A stretch of 64,000 bases of DNA from Sclerurus mexicanus (Eukaryota > Chordata > Aves > Passeriformes > Furnariidae), in assembly GCA_013396755.1 (NCBI GenBank), contig VWZF01004020.1, positions 310,001 through 374,000 on the forward strand, written 5' to 3'. The notes under the pieces were generated by a model, which saw only the letters and a program-made list of their open reading frames with translations, made no database searches and was not told where the DNA came from. Below are positions 45,226-60,200 of this stretch, in pieces; the stretch's first letter is position 1, and each line of letters starts with the position of its first letter. A program made the translations under genes and the position numbers.

Positions 45226-48200
45226 GTAAGCTGTCGCTAGACAAGTGCTTTCCTGTTTTCTCCTCTATGCATAGCTTCTGATATCAGCCTACATTTTCAA
45301 ACAGCACGTTTGTCCAGCTGTTTTTCTGGGCCGTGTATTGGTAGTACAGCGAGTGACTGAGGCTGTTCGTGCAGCTCTCCTACTGTTACTTACTAAGTAA
45401 TAGTAATTGTAGGTCTTTGGGTTTGTTGGGGGTTTTCTGAGAGTATTAGCCAAGTCTGTTTGTTTGGGATCCACCTCCTGCATTATAATTGCTTCTACTT
45501 TTGTAAATAACCATCTGCTTAAAGTGCTCTTATGCAACCTGGTGTTGGCAGCTTTTGTGTTTATTCTCAGACACTGAAAATGGCAACTGTGACTGCAATA
45601 CTGTACCTCCTAAAAGTTCACTGCAGTAGTACTAGTGCAGTAAATTAATGTGCTTCCTCCTTAATGTAAAACAGTTGTCTAAGACTACTCACTCTGGCAT
45701 TTCCTCCAGCAAAACATTCATGCAACAGATCTGAAGGTTATTGTAAGAACACAGAGTTTCTTTGGGTTTAGTATGTTGGAGTCTCTCGAGGCTCTGATGG
45801 ATGCTGGGGTGGTTAATGAGGTACACTCATTTTAGCAGTGGGAATATGGAGGTTTTGAAGGGACAGCTGCGTGTTCTTTAAACTTTGGGAAAAATTTGTG
45901 CTTCATCCAGAGACTGGATGCTCACTTAGCCTCACAGGCTCTCTTTTCTTTCTTAAATGCAAAATGTTCTTGTTATCAAAAGATTGTTCCTTTGATATCT
46001 GAAAGCTATTGATGTTTTTTTTTTTTAAATGTTCCATACATTAAAAACTGTAGCTCTTCAATTGGTTGTGATTTGATATGTCAGATTATGTAGGATGCGG
46101 GTTTGAATTTGGATCCTGTTGGTGTTTGAGAAGTTTGTTTCCTAGACTTTTTTTCTGAGGCAGTCTTCCTCTTAATTTCTGGAAGTGAATGAAACAGATG
46201 CTCATGGTTTTTGGTCTTGAATTCTGTAATGACTGTTTTCTGCTGTTATCCTGGAGCCTCTGAATATAACTTCATTTGTGGGTATATAGTCAGCATCTTC
46301 AAGGTCTTTTGAGTTTGGGGATGGCTTGCAGATAGTTTGTATACATATATGTGTGTAAGTAGTACAGTTTTGTAGGATGTCTGAGGAAACATGGCTGTAT
46401 TGAAGGTTTTTCATGAATGAACAAATTGTACAGTCAGTTTAGCTGTTTTGATTAGGGCAGATGATTGTAAATCTGTTTAAACCACTTTAACTTTCCTCAT
46501 CTGTGTTAATGAGAAAATGGTGTGTATTCTAATGGAAGACTAAAAGTCTTGTGCATTAAATTAAAAATACTGAGTGATGATTGATCTTAAATAATTAATC
46601 TTTACTAAATATTACACTGGTTTGGATCTGGATGTGTGATTTCTTCAAGTAAATTACTGTACTACATAGTTCATATCTGAACCACTCACTACAAGTAAAC
46701 CTGTGAGAGGGATTTCTTAATGAAAGGGCTGAAGTTTCCTGAAGTACAGAGGACAGCAAACTAAAGGCTAGTTGTCAGGACTGAGGAGAAAATATTTTAA
46801 GCAATGATTTGATTTTTTCCTAGATATCTTGGAAAGAGAATGCTAATTTTGATACTTAGGAAAAAACAACTACATTTTCCTGCTGGGACAATTTATCCAG
46901 CATGAAATGTTCTTCAGTTTAAATGACTTGAAGTACAGTATAAGTATTATCTTATAACTTACTAATATTTGGAGTAGCTAAGGAGTCTGTTTGGCTTTTG
47001 AGGCTCAAGAGATCTGAAATAGACAAGGTTGTCACTTTCTTCTGTCATAGGAAATAGGCTGTTACTCTGCTTCTTGACGCTCTGTAAGTTCTTCACCTTT
47101 GATATGGGAAAACTCTTAACATGTTGAGTAGAGAGAGCATGCAAATATGCATTTAATATTTTCACTCAAATAAATTACAAAACCGATTTACAGTAGGTGA
47201 AAAATCTCTTAAGTGATTTAATATGTGATCAAGTAATTTAATGTCATAATACTTTTTTAGTGCATATTATTCCTATGCATTTTTAAATAAGAATACTGGA
47301 AACAGTTGACTCTATTCTTGTAAATAAAAGGAGATAGATGTATAATGTCCTGCATAAAGATCACTTTCTGTGCTCTCCTGGGCAATTGTCTGTCTTTTTC
47401 AACATGTTTTTCATCATTTCTCTGGAACAGATCACCAAGCTGTCAGGATATTGTGATTATTTAAAAATATTCATCTTTTAAAAGTGATATTTAAGATTCA
47501 TGGCTAAATATTTGTTGTTATTGTTGTTATAACTTGGAAGAAAATTATAATTTAAAATGCCAGAATCTCTTGAGTTCAGGCCTTAGCAAAGAGTGGTACT
47601 AGTAAAAATGTTTCTAAATATTTGGATACAAACGTAAACTTTAGTCTTCAGCAGCCTGTCAGCTGAATATATTGTCTTTTCTGTAGCCATTGCTGCTTTA
47701 GTTATCTTGCTTTGTAAAACTCTAAACCAGCTAGAAAGCCATAAAGGTGGCACTGTCAATACGTATAGTGTATTGGTTATTGAAAATTTGAGCTTTGATC
47801 TAAAGTCACTCTTATGAGACTGTAGTAAGACGTGAAGTTTAACATTTGCTCAGCGCTGTGTGGGGCCTGTCTATGCTTGTTTTTATTAGCAGAACAAGCT
47901 ACATAATTTTTTTAACTGAGTTGCAATTGGGAAGCAACCAGCATATCATGTGAAGGATGTAAGAGAAAATCATAATTTTTCTATAGACCAATCAAAATCA
48001 ATTAACAGTTTCTAGTCTAATCAATTACCATGATTTCTATTTGTTGCTTTAAAAAAAAAAAAGGTGTGCATCTCACAGGATTTCACAGATGGGAGAAAGT
48101 AATTTTGGAAGTACTCAGTTTGTTCTTTGGGGAGCCCAAACTGAGATGATGAAGGATAAAACACATTCAGTGGGCATCCCTGCATGTTTTTAATTGTTGG

Positions 48201-51200
48201 AATACTTTTTCTTTCAGTGATCACAAAGAAAACTTTAAATGAATGTGCTATAATCTGTAGCTGTTATAAATGAAAGATGCTTGATTTTCCCTCCCTGCAA
48301 TATCACTTCTGTGACTAATGATACAAAAGACATTTTTCTGTTGTCCAATTAGCATTTATTATTTTCTGCTTTGGATATGGCTCCTCTTTGATTAGATAGT
48401 TTGTTAGCACATGTTCTGCACTTAGAATATGACGATGACCAAAGCTGCCTATAAAATAACTTTTGGCTATGGTATTTGTAAAGGAAGCTGCATTATATCT
48501 GCAGAAGGGCCAACAACCTGTTTGATTCCCTTCTTCCTGCACCAGTGGTGGATGCTGATGGCTGAATGATGTTTAGTGAGTAGGATACTTGTTCCTGGAT
48601 GGTTATGTTAGATTTATATATTTATAATTGGTGTTATTTAGTGTTATTAATCTGTGCTATACTTGTATGTCTATATGATTGCTTGCTATGGAAAAGCAGT
48701 TTCCCTTTTTTACTTACCCATAGAATGAAGTAATATATATGGAGCTGATTTATATCTTGTGCACATAGGTGAATTTTTCTCGTTGCAATAGCTCTTGAGA
48801 AGGAATGCTGTGGGATGAGTACCTTACAGTGATAAAAACAGTGCTGTCATCACTGTGCTTGAAGAACAGATGAGTCTTTGCTATGATTAATTATGGAAAA
48901 AAGACAAACTCACTTAAAATCTGTCATGGTAGCTCGGAATGGTAATATATAATTAAACAGTGAGACATGACAGGAAAAACATTTCTGGAAGATTACGCCT
49001 CTGGTGCATTTTAAGATATGAGTTTGTGTCTAAATTGAGGGGAACTTAATTTTCCTCATCTACCTTTCATTTCTAATTACATTATATAAATGACTGAAAA
49101 ACTACTTTGAGAAATCATGACTTATTTTTGGAGTTTTTGGGCAAGACTTTTTCTGAGAACTGCTGCTGTTGTCAGTCTGTCCCCGTGAAGCAAGACTTAC
49201 TTGGCAGCCAGCCCCCTTGCTCAGGGATCTCCCTGTCCCACAGTGCCACATGTTGCATTTGGAACCAGTTCGTTTGATTGTGCCTCTTGCTGCCAGATAG
49301 CTACAGGCCAAATGTGCTGTGGCTCGTTTTCCATTTTGGCTCCATTGGTGTGAAATTATCAGGAGTCATCATAGTTACAGGAGGACCCATAGGATTCTGT
49401 CAAGTGGGTGTGGAGTTGGCATAGCCAGATTTGCACTGTGTGAGCTCTTTAGGGATGTTTGTGCAGTGTATGTGGACAAAGTGTTAAAGATGAGCAACCA
49501 AGTTGCTGCTCCTTGTTTTTAGCCACTCAAATGACTTTTTTTAAGACTAAACCTTTTGGCTCCTGTCATTTGTATCACTTCCTTTTCTTGGCCTGTCTGG
49601 TGGGGACAAGATTGAGTGCTGTAATGAAGGCAGTTCTCGAGTATTGCCTAGCATTTATAAAATGACAGATATACAAGTACCAGGCTGGTTTCTTCTCGTG
49701 TCTTGATTGGTAGGCGAAGAAATAACATATGCTGCTTCGTGTGTTTGAAGCACGATTCTGCCTTGGAATAGAAATTGAGGCTCCTCAGGGAGGAAAAGAC
49801 AAAAAACAACCCAAAACCCAAACCATAAAATCAGCCCATTGATTTGTGCCAGGAAATGAGGACATAACCCTGAATAAGAGCTGCTATGTGAGGCACTGTG
49901 TGTAGTGTGTTAAGTGTTTCTAAAGAGGTCTAAAAGTTCATGTGGGGAGAGGTTGCTGCTGATGTGGGACCTCCAGTGATGAGGATCCTGTGGAGGAGGG
50001 GTGCCTAGGGGAGAAGAAGTCCAGGGGCAATGTGGAGTTCCTGCCTACACCTCCCCCAGTACTCTTTGAAGCTCTGTCCCTCCTTCTTCCCTCAGCTGTC
50101 AGACTCTCATACAGTATCATGAAAATAGTTTCATGTGCAAAGATATTCTAAAAACTCACAGCATTGAGCTGCTTAGCAAAGAATTAGCTGTGCTGTCTGA
50201 ACACCTTTCAGTAACTGCTTCTAATTTTGATCATCACCTTAACTATTTCTCTTAGAAGAATCACTCAGCCATGGTGTGTGTTGGGATTGGGGAATTCTCT
50301 TGTGAGTAGGGAAGTATTGTTATTAAAATCTTTTCAATGTCAGTAAGAAATAGATACATCAGTGTAGGTGCAGAAGGGGAAGAGCACGTGGGCTTGAGCT
50401 GAACTGTTGTTTCAGGACAGTATAGCTGCTCTGCTGCCAGGTTGAAGCTTGGATCTGCTTTTCATGTGTTGCACAGTATCCCTCCGTCAAAGGAAGTGCA
50501 CAATTAGAAGAGCACAGCTGTTTCCACCCCTCTTGGGATCAGAGGTGCTCCTAGCATGAAGTTGAGGAGAACTGCATTTATTTGGATGCCTTAATAACAG
50601 TCTGCAGAATGAATAACAGGGTTTAAACATCATGAGGTGGGAGGGAGGAATTGCATTGTCTGACTCCTTATTGTTTTGATGAAAGAATAAGTTATAGTTC
50701 TCCATAGTTTGTCAGGAGTCTGTTTTATATCTTTCTCCCCTCCCTGTGTTTTGAGGATGCAGCTGAGTTGTAATTTCAGAAAGTGTCAGTATGTTCTCAA
50801 AAGAAAGCTGGAGGTTTTAAAGGTAGCAACAAAAATGACAGACTAAGGAAATAGAATTGACCTCTGGAATCTGTGGGTTTGACAGAAGGAATGGTACAGC
50901 TCTGTTGCTGGAATTTTTGGGAATTTTGGAAGTTTTGGGAATGAGGCAAGAAACTACTGATTTGTAAATATAGCCAGCTGCAAAGTCAGTGAAACATCTG
51001 CTATCAAGGAGGAGTCAAAGTACCATACATTTATTTATTAGGATATGATGTTTCTGAGCCTTTTCTTTGAAAGGACATCCACACCACACTGCCTTGGAGA
51101 AAGTAAAAAGAGAAACTTGGATTATTCGACCAGAGTTGGGCTCAGCCCTGAGTGAAGCCAAAAAACCCCAAACCTGAAATACAAACACTTGTAGTTCTAT

Positions 51201-54200
51201 TTTCTTGTCACTTCTCTGTGGGACCAGTGGGTTCGGGCTGATAGTCACTGTCCCTAACTCCAGTTGCATATCTGTGCAGTTGGGACACTCTGACATGGGC
51301 TGTGGATTGTCTCTACGGAAATTGGGTCCGTGCTGGGAGCTGATTGTCAGTGGGGAGGCTGCTGGAAGATGGTCAGCTGTAACAGGGAGGGTGTGAGCAG
51401 TTGCAGTTCCTTCAGCCAAGAGCAGGGGTGAGTTTGGGTGTGTTTTGGGCTGCATCTTCCCTCTGATTGTCTGAATCAGCTCTGGATGCGGGCTGCAGCC
51501 ATGCGGGGCAGGCTCCTTACCAGTGGAGAGAACTACACATCTACAGCTGTGGCACTGACCTCATGAAGATTTCTTATGCTCAGAAATGTGCTCACTGATA
51601 ATTTGCATTTTAGGTATTCATTATTCTGTTGAGCGAATGGGACAGATACATTAAACATATTGGGATGCCAGAGAGGAATAACTTGAGCATTTGCAGCTTA
51701 ATTGTAGTTTCTCTTTTAAGGAGGCAACTCTTGTCCTGGGGAAGCATTCTCTAGCAGCCTAGCACCTTTTCAGGTGAGTGGGCCTCCTGCTGGGTGTGGA
51801 AGTAGTGGTGAAAGGCTGCTGAACCTGTATCTGGTGGAAGACAGGATGACTGTGTTTCAGTAAAAGAACAACTTCTGTCTCAAAAACACTGGATACATGG
51901 TGGTAGGGAAAGATGTGGCTACATGACAGAGATTAGATATGTATTCTTAAGGTTATTTTGCTGATCAGTATAGGGAATGTACACAAGTACTTTTCATCCA
52001 TAAATTGATAATGAAGTTTCTTTGTGGATTTTTTCCTTCACCTTGTTATAGACTAGGAGGACTCAACATTCAAAAACAGAGATTTTGTAGAGGAATAAGG
52101 CAAGCATATAAGGACTGGCTAGTCACTGGCTTATGCATTTAGCTGTGGAGAAACATGTACTTAAGCCATGAAAGAAAATGCTTTGATGGGTCTATGTAAT
52201 TCATTTCACAAATAGCTTGAGTTAGTTCCCATGTACTCTTGCTTTTATTTCCTACCATCAAATGTGGTTTTTGCCTCCTCCTAATTTAGATCATGGCAGA
52301 GGACCAAAGGTGAAATATGCTCCTAAAATGTGATGATGCAAATTATTGATCAGAGGAAAGTGGTGTGATGTGTAAGTTCTAAAATGTTTTGCTATCTTTT
52401 TTCGTTCTTAATTTACCACACTATCCATGTTGCAGAGAGCAACAGTCTGTGCATGAATAACAAATGGAGGAGATTTATTTGAATGTTTTATGGGAGCATG
52501 CTGGGAATAGAGTGAAGCCTTTTGGTTTCTGTGTTATTTTAATAGTTATAATATAAAATATGATTGTATTAACAGAAGAGAATAAATAACATAGTATTGA
52601 AATGCCAACAGACTAAGACCTTTCTATTGCCTCTTTTCAGGCTTTGACTTCTGTTATAGCTTTATAATGAACAACAGCTATGGTCAGCATAAATCATTTT
52701 CAGAGAGAGTTTTTTTGCCTTTTTTTTTTTTTCTCCTCTGGTTTCTACATGTACATCTTGTTCTTGGATGAGACTTCTTGTGGAAATTCACGGGAACATA
52801 TTGTGTTAATGCCATGCCTCTTTCAGCTTCCACAGAGTTTTTTCTCAGGAAAGTCTGGTAGTGTCCTTCTCAATGTAGTTTTGCTCTCTCTGGGATAGCG
52901 ATTTGCAGTTGTTTCACTCTGAATGCTTTTCCTCTGTACTTGGGAATTTTTCTCTTCAACCTGCCTGTTGTGCCCAATTTAGAGCGTGTTGGTTTGATTT
53001 ACTGAACTTTAAAAAAAAAAAAGAATTAGCTTATCTAACACACTGTTCATTTAGTTTATTAAATCTAATCTAAGAATTCTTAAAGGTCACAATACAGATA
53101 TGAAGTATTTGCTGTGGTCTTTGTACTCAAATACGTTTACACACTTTATAATCTGTGCAGAGGAGTAGTCTGTCTGGCAGTGTCACTCATACAGTGCCCA
53201 TGTACTTGCCAGTAAGGATGCTGTGTTTTGCTGATACGTTATGATTGGGAGCATTGAGCTAATTTGGGACAAAAGGACACTTTTAAAAAACACCCACACC
53301 ACCAGCCCCCAACCACTCTTCTGGCTTCACCAGCCATTTGATAATATTAAAGCAATGAAGCATACTTTTTGAACATTATGTTGCTACCTTGACAGGACAA
53401 GTTAAATGTTGACCATTACATTAATGTGAAAGTGGTTTTATATTTAAGTGCTCAATCAGCATGTCCAAAATTGAACTGGAGAAAGAGGAGGGAAGAGTTC
53501 AAATGGGGTTGTGTCCATTGTCACAGATGTCATACCACCCTGTGTTGGTTTATTTCTATTTTGAAGCCTATTGAAACACAATTCAAGTTCATTATTTGCC
53601 CTTTGAATGTTAACAGAAAGCTCCTTGATTACAGGAGAGTCATTATTGAAAGAAGAGAGATTGAAAGCACTCTGCTATTAATAATTTTAGTGAAGTGCTT
53701 TACAGAGTCTCTGTAGATGTCGTGCTCCTAACCTGATGTTCTGCACTGCTGCCTCTCCAGATCTGTTTCCCTCTTATTTTCCCCCCCTCCCCAGTGAAGA
53801 GCAACACATAAAACATAGAGGTATAGAAGTGAAGGTTTTGCCAGTATAGCCCAGGCAAGGAGGTTCAAATGCTCAAGTGCATCACACCACTACTTGGAAA
53901 ACTTTTTTCTTCTGTTTATGGGCATTGGGAAAATGATGGCATCAGTTTGTGACTTTTTTCCATGCAGATGATTTTTCTTGTCTTTCCTTATCCAAAGAAA
54001 GCCAGATCAGTAAAGACATAAAGAGCTGCTGAGATGCAGGGATGGAATGACTGCAGCATCAGCCACAGTGGTGTCTGTTATTTCTCAGTCCTCCAGCAGA
54101 ACATCTCCTTGAATGACATCTCTTCAGAGTTTGGACCAATGCCTTTTTATGTGAAAAGGATTAATGCACTGTCTACATATTTCTTATACATCCATGTGTC

Positions 54201-56982
54201 CATGGAAGTAGGGGCCATAAGAACCTGCTATGAAGTCTAACTTGTACTATCTTGTTGGGGTCTTTAGGTAGACCCTCCTGTAGAGAAGTGAGGCATGGAC
54301 AGGAACAACACCAAATTTTAGATTTATTTTTTATTTTTTTTTAAAGCCTAAAGCAGCTCTGTAGAAAGGTTTTCATTTAGGCTGTAATGAAGTGATTCCT
54401 AAAACTTGAGAACCTTGAAGTTAATGAATTCCATGTTAACTGTATTTTGTTGTTCATGTTAGTTTTAAGAGGGAAATAATTCCTGTACTAGATCACCAAG
54501 GCTATTTGTCTTTCCAAATCTTTGACCTAAGAATTTCCTGACTTTGAAACCTTCTCCTTTACCTGTAATCTGCTGAAGTGGATTTTCTGTCACTACATGG
54601 TAAATAACTTCCCATTCTCAGCAGGCAGTGTTAAGTATTTCATCATTGGTAAAGGATAGTAGTTACTTTGCTTACATAGTGACTAACAGTATTGGGTGTG
54701 TTCATCTCTGTGAAGAAAATGCAGAGATGGGATGCACCTTTTCTGATTTTGAAAAACAAACAAAATCTTTCTAATTGAAAATCCCCAACTCTTTGTTTAA
54801 AAGATCAGTTATTTTTGAGCAAGGCACACAACAGGACTGTGGTGTGACAGATGTCTTTGCGTGTTACGGGGTACCATATCTAAAGAAAGGAAGTTGTGTT
54901 CACTGACACATTTTTGTTTCCCTTAAGTGAGGGTGTGGGCAATGGGATGAAAGAAGAGTAGCTGGTCTTGCGAAATGCGTTGCTTTTGGGGGGTGATCAG
55001 CCTTTAATTGCTAGTTTGGGACTCATAGTTCCTCTTGGAGATACAGTGAAATTAATGCCAGGAGTGCACTGGGAAGATGAGGTCCCTTGCATGTCTTGAG
55101 GCATCAAGTGAAAAAAGTCTTGGTACATGTACCATTTTTGTGTCACTCAATATAAATCAAGCAGTCTCCAGAACAGATGAAACAAACTGAAGGAGTATGT
55201 ATTGGACTGAAGCAAATTGTACAGGCTACCTTTACGGTCTCATCCCTCTCCTGTTAGCACTAGTGGTAGTCTACTATCAGTTGTGATACTGGGATATTTA
55301 CAAATCTCACTTTGAGCCTCCAAGTTATAAACATAAAATATGATAGCCTGATCTCTGTCCGAGTGTATGAGCTTGCCTTATGTATATAGCTGGTTGGAGT
55401 GGCAGAATTTGGAGCATTTAGCTGGAGTTAAAATGTGGGATCTTGAGTCAGAGATGTCTGTTTTAGAAAGGAAAGGTTTTGTGGCACATACAATCCAGAG
55501 ATGTATATAAAACATGATGGCAACATAGAATGACCAACCAGGCTAATTTACAGCCAGGCTGACTTTCTACTTGTTTGTGGCATTGATTTGTTATTGTTTG
55601 TCTTGTTTCTGGGAATGACTTGTGACTGAATTAAAAAAAATTAAAAATAGATGTCCTGTTCAATTCCAACTATGAGGATAATAATTTTTGATCATGATAT
55701 GCAGTTAAAAATAGTTACCCAAAATAAACTAAAACCCCTTAAACCTCGCTTTTGAAAAACATACTTCTGTTCTTCCCAGAAATTTGTTCTTTTTTTGTGT
55801 TCATGTGTGTGCTCAGTTCTTCCTCTATCTTGTTCAACTTCATGGTTTTTCTTTCAGTTGAAGGAAGACTGCAGTGATCAACTCAGTGTGTGCTGCAAAG
55901 CGTATGGGGAATATGGGGAAAAAGCAAGAGGAGCTGGAGATTCCTATTTTTTTCCTTCTTTCCTGCCATCCTCCTGGTATGAGGGAAGGGTGGAGAGATG
56001 AACGTTACAGTGCTGGTTCCTGCTGCCCTGGGATATGTCTTGGTGTGTGGCAGGACTGTGTGCTGACACCTGAGGCCTCTGTTCTTCTGTTTTATAGGCA
56101 GCATCTCCTCTGCACTGCAATCTGAAGGCAGTTTGAGACAGTCTAAAAACATAGTGAAACATGTGGCAAATGTCATACTTTGCTGCTGAATGCTGTTGCC
56201 TCATTGGCTGCACATCCCTGGTCTGGCAGGCATTTGCAGGGAAGGAAAAAAGGAATCCTCAAGGATTTAGCTGCTGCTTTAGATTATCTTCACATAAGAT
56301 AACTCCAGTGAAGTTAGGGTTGTTTGCAGAGATACATCTGTGAATATTTGTACAGAGAAAATGTGGAAAATGAGCTGACAGCAATAATTACTGAGAAGAG
56401 ACTCAAGAGCCTGGTGCTCCCAGAGCAACTGGGTAGGGGAAGAGCCCTTAGCTATCCACAGAGGGTCTAGGTGTTTTAAGGCATCTTCTTCAGAAGTTGT
56501 CAGAATGGTTGGTTTGTTACTGCAGTGGTGGAGTGTGTTTGCAGTGCTGGTAAAGACAGGCTCTGGGGCTCAGGTAGCCCAGTCATTGAGCACAGTGAAA
56601 AATGCACATCAAAAAAGGTAATTTCTTCCAAAATGTGGTATGAGGGCTGGGGACTTGGGGTAGTACCCATCTTTTCAGTAACTGCCTGTTAATTAGAGCC
56701 CTCATGTCAGCTTGTTACTATTGACATGCCAGCTCAAATTTTTCAAAGGGTTCAAACCACTGACCATTACCCTGAGCACCTGATTGCAGTGTGGGATGAA
56801 ATGGGGCCCATTCCTGATATATTACACAGAGAGAATGTGATGGGCCAGAGAGCACTGAGGGCATTTTGTAATAAATCAGACAAGCCCCAACACTTTCTGG
56901 GGAAGAGAGTGGGTGTTTGTATGTGTTTCTGCACTGGAGAGGTACTGCTCAAAGATTATGTCCAAGGCTGAAGGCCAAAAAG

Positions 56983-57070
56983 GTGTTTAGTGGTGGACTT
57001 GGCAGTGCTACCTTTACGGTTGGACACTATGATCTTAGAGGTCTTTTCCAACATGAATTATTCTATGCTT
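56983..57070 (+). mobile_element. CR1 LINE 3' tail fragment
   Basis: The segment GTGGTGGACTTGGCAGTGCT, then GGTTGGACACTATGATCTTA, then GAGGTCTTTTCCAACATGAA and ATTCTATG at the end is the last ~85 bases of a CR1 element. Severe 5' truncation is typical of the family. Confidence 0.88.
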
Positions 57071-57167
57071 TTGTGAAGCTGACAGTGAGGTGTCAATACC
57101 AAAACCTGATGCCTAAAGATGCTGGTCTAAGCAGGAGAGGCTAGAGCTGCCTTGCAGTGAGCCTTGA

Positions 57168-57211
57168 TTTTTTTTTTAATTTTTTTTTTTTAAATTTTTA
57201 TTTTTTTAATT
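57168..57211. repeat. T-rich low-complexity tract
   Basis: Runs of 7-12 T separated by AA or AAA, followed by a short inverted repeat CTTTTCC-TTGG-GGAAAAG near 57216-57233. Confidence 0.85.
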
Positions 57212-60200
57212 CCCCTTTTCCTTGGGGAAAAGATATTGTAAAGTCATTAATCAGGAACTAGAGAAAAGGAGCATTGCTCTCCTTCCCAAAAATTAAGCAA
57301 CCACAACAAGCCCCTCTGTTGCTGGTATTGGCAACCATCTGGCCACCCACTCCTCTGGCAATGGTTGTGAGGATGTAGTGTTGTGATAAACAGCCACTGT
57401 GTTGCAAGGGGTGCTGGCCTGTACAGGGATAGTTCTGATATATGTTTTTCAACAAAGACCCATTGCAGGAAAAAGAGGGATTTCATTGCTATAGCTGTTT
57501 ACCTGGTAGGAGATAATGGTCATGGTACTTATGTGTCTGAGTCCAAATAATTGAGATGCTTAGAAAGGAGAAGAGCTTAGTGCTGTATATAGAGGTGAAA
57601 TATGTCACCACATAGATAATGATGGACCTTCCTGACAAGATGGAAACCATGTTAGCCTGGAGGAGACCTGGGGACTATGTTTGGAGAGCTGTTTTTTTTG
57701 TTTGCCTAGTGTAAAAAGTGGGTGCTGTGACACAGGTTGTGCACAGTAGAGAGTATGGTATCTTGGGCATGATGGTGCTCTGGCATCTGTCATTGAGGTG
57801 GCAAGTGTGCTCACAGGGGCATTGTGCAAGTTATCCTGGTCAAATGTCTCCTAGCTTTGTGGTTGCTGCATTGGATTCATTCATATAGTGTAGTCGATGA
57901 TCAAATGAATGATGTGGTATGCTGTGGTTGGCACAGTTGAGGTCTATTTCTAGATTACTTCCTGGGTGAGGTTGCTGTCCTTGAGGCTCCTGAATTCCCA
58001 CAGGAATCATGGGCTATGTGCAATGTGTCAGTAAGTGCAGCTCTGCCCTGTAGAGGAATGTGAGTATGGTACTTCTGCTCCAGGGCACTTTCACACTGCA
58101 GGAGCTGGTGCATCTTGCTGCTATTTTAATGTTTCTCTTACTTGTCTGTCACTGGTTCACTTGATGCTACACCTAAATTAGAGGTTACTGGGTTAGGTCA
58201 GGGATCACTCTAGCGTGTAATGCCCACTTCTGAGATAGATAAATTTTCTTCAGTAATAACTAGGGTAGAAGAGGAAGAGGAGCATGTAATAACTGGTGGA
58301 TCCTGTAGTTTATGGCTTTATGTATGGAGAATGTAATTCAAGGCCAATGTATTTGTTGTGTTCTGGGCAGAATATCACTTGTGATGTACAGATTTCTTTG
58401 CCTATTAACTGGGCAAGGTGTCTTTAGCACTGAGAACTGGTGTGAAATTAGTGAAGGGCCCCAGAAGCCCTGCCCTGTTTTAGGCATGTCAAATTTGATT
58501 TTTACTGTCTCTTTGCAATACAATGTTGAAGAGGTTTTGGGCTGCTTTATTCATCCTTAAAGGATTCAGTAGCCTTAGTGCCGTTGACTTAATTTAGTGT
58601 CAGGATTAAGTCTGTGGTTGACAGTGAAGTCCACTCTGAACTAGTCCAGAATTTTTGAATGGCCTTTGGAAGAAATACGGATACACTGCAAAACTTGCCA
58701 CTGCAGCTGGTTAGGAAAAATTAGTTCATGTTGTGAAATCTACTTGCATGGAGGCTTAGGTTCTAGTGTGATTTGGCCAGAAAAAAAAAGAACTTTCTAA
58801 ATTGGCTGCTGATTGTTGCCTTTGAAGTGCTGATGCATCATTTTGTCCACAGTGCTTCCCTGCTGCTGTTGGTCATGAGCAGAAACCATTAGTCAGGTAG
58901 TGAAAATGTACTAGTTCTATATAATGTCCAGATAAATGGAGTGAAAAATTAAGACTGCTTAGAAATGTTTTGCTGATTTATTTTCAATGCTCCTTCTCGC
59001 CACCTTTTGTCAGAGCTTCTTATTTTGGCCCTGCAGTCTCTGGCTTTAACTTATATTTGTCCCATATAATAAAATCAATGAAAATGTAGTATTCAGCTGA
59101 TCTCCATTTTGGTTCCTGGGGAAAGAAGGAAGGGGTTAAAGAACATGAATTCTCCTAATATACTGCACTGTTGAAAGACGGTAATGCACCATAATGATCA
59201 TCTGAAACAAAGATTTGTGGCCTAGCAAAGTGCAACCTGATCATGAAAGTGTTCTGGATAACTTGTGTGGGTATGGAAAGGAGGAGAGAAATTGTGAAAT
59301 TAACTGGAATTTTAGACTTGTTTCTTCCAGTTGGAAAAGTCTGTTTTCTTATGGTTTTGGGTCCTTATTCTCACTACTCTGACATTTTTTTCCCCTTCAT
59401 ACTACAATGGACATAATTGTTTTTCTCCTAGTGATGGAAGGAAGAAGGCAGAAAAAGGAGTTTTGTTCCTCATAAGATATTATGTCTACTTGGTATTCTC
59501 TTTTCTAATAAGGTTCCTTTCATACTATTCCAGTACTCAAAAAGTACCCAAACTTGCTATCCTCTTAAAAACCTCTTGTGCTGCCAGAAAAATATAAAGA
59601 GGTTGTAGACATTTGAAACTCAACTCTGATCTACAATACAGTTTAAAAAAGGAAACGATACATTCTTGGCACTCCCAAATTTAGCAGAGCCAAAAGGTTA
59701 TCAGCTGACAGACTAGTTGAATTGTAATTATGATAACTAATGTTACTGGAAGTCTTTAAAAAGCAATTGAATTAATTATGTTTGATCTTGGTGTGATTCG
59801 GATTTTGGTCTGGATCTGTTATGTGGGATGCAGTGTGGTGTAAGTGGGGGAAAAGTAATGTGTGTCAATTTTGTGAGACTTGTCGTTTTAACTGCTTTGT
59901 TTCTGTATTGTGGCATACTTAATAGAGGCTATATATATTTTTTGCGTTTTTTATTCCTCTCCTTTTTGTATAAATAAATTGAACTCTGTTACAGTTTGGA
60001 ATCTGTAAGGTATCACAAAAGCCTTTTTGGGAAGTCTGACAAATTGTAAAATCTAATATCAGTGTGTATGATATAGTTTGCCCCTTCTGTGTAGGGTGAA
60101 TATAGTTGAGAGTTATAGAACCTATTTTGCAGACAGTTATTTTTAGACCTAAGTATTGAATTAATGCAAAAAGGAGGAACAAAAGAGAATTCTTTGTTAA

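Larger units (their letters stand above)
44080..45240 (+). promoter_or_regulatory. UTRN: UTRN A-type CpG-island promoter region
   Basis: The sequence changes sharply from AT-rich to CpG-dense at about 44080 and stays so up to the UTRN first coding exon. Mammalian utrophin-A is transcribed from a TATA-less CpG-island promoter, and the position here fits. E-box sequences are visible: CACGTG near 44603 and CAGCTG near 44728. I did not find the TTCCGG N-box known from mammals; it could lie in the gap. The untranslated exon 1A is probably within this island but cannot be placed. Confidence 0.7.

Noticed and set aside
51015..51455. 146-codon minus-strand frame in the UTRN intron
   Set aside because: No domain and no promoter or splice support; ordinary length for chance frames in this much sequence.
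57168..57235. Hairpin CTTTTCC-TTGG-GGAAAAG after a T-rich run as a possible small RNA
   Set aside because: The stem is only seven base pairs and lies in low-complexity sequence; too short for a microRNA precursor and no flanking pairing seen.
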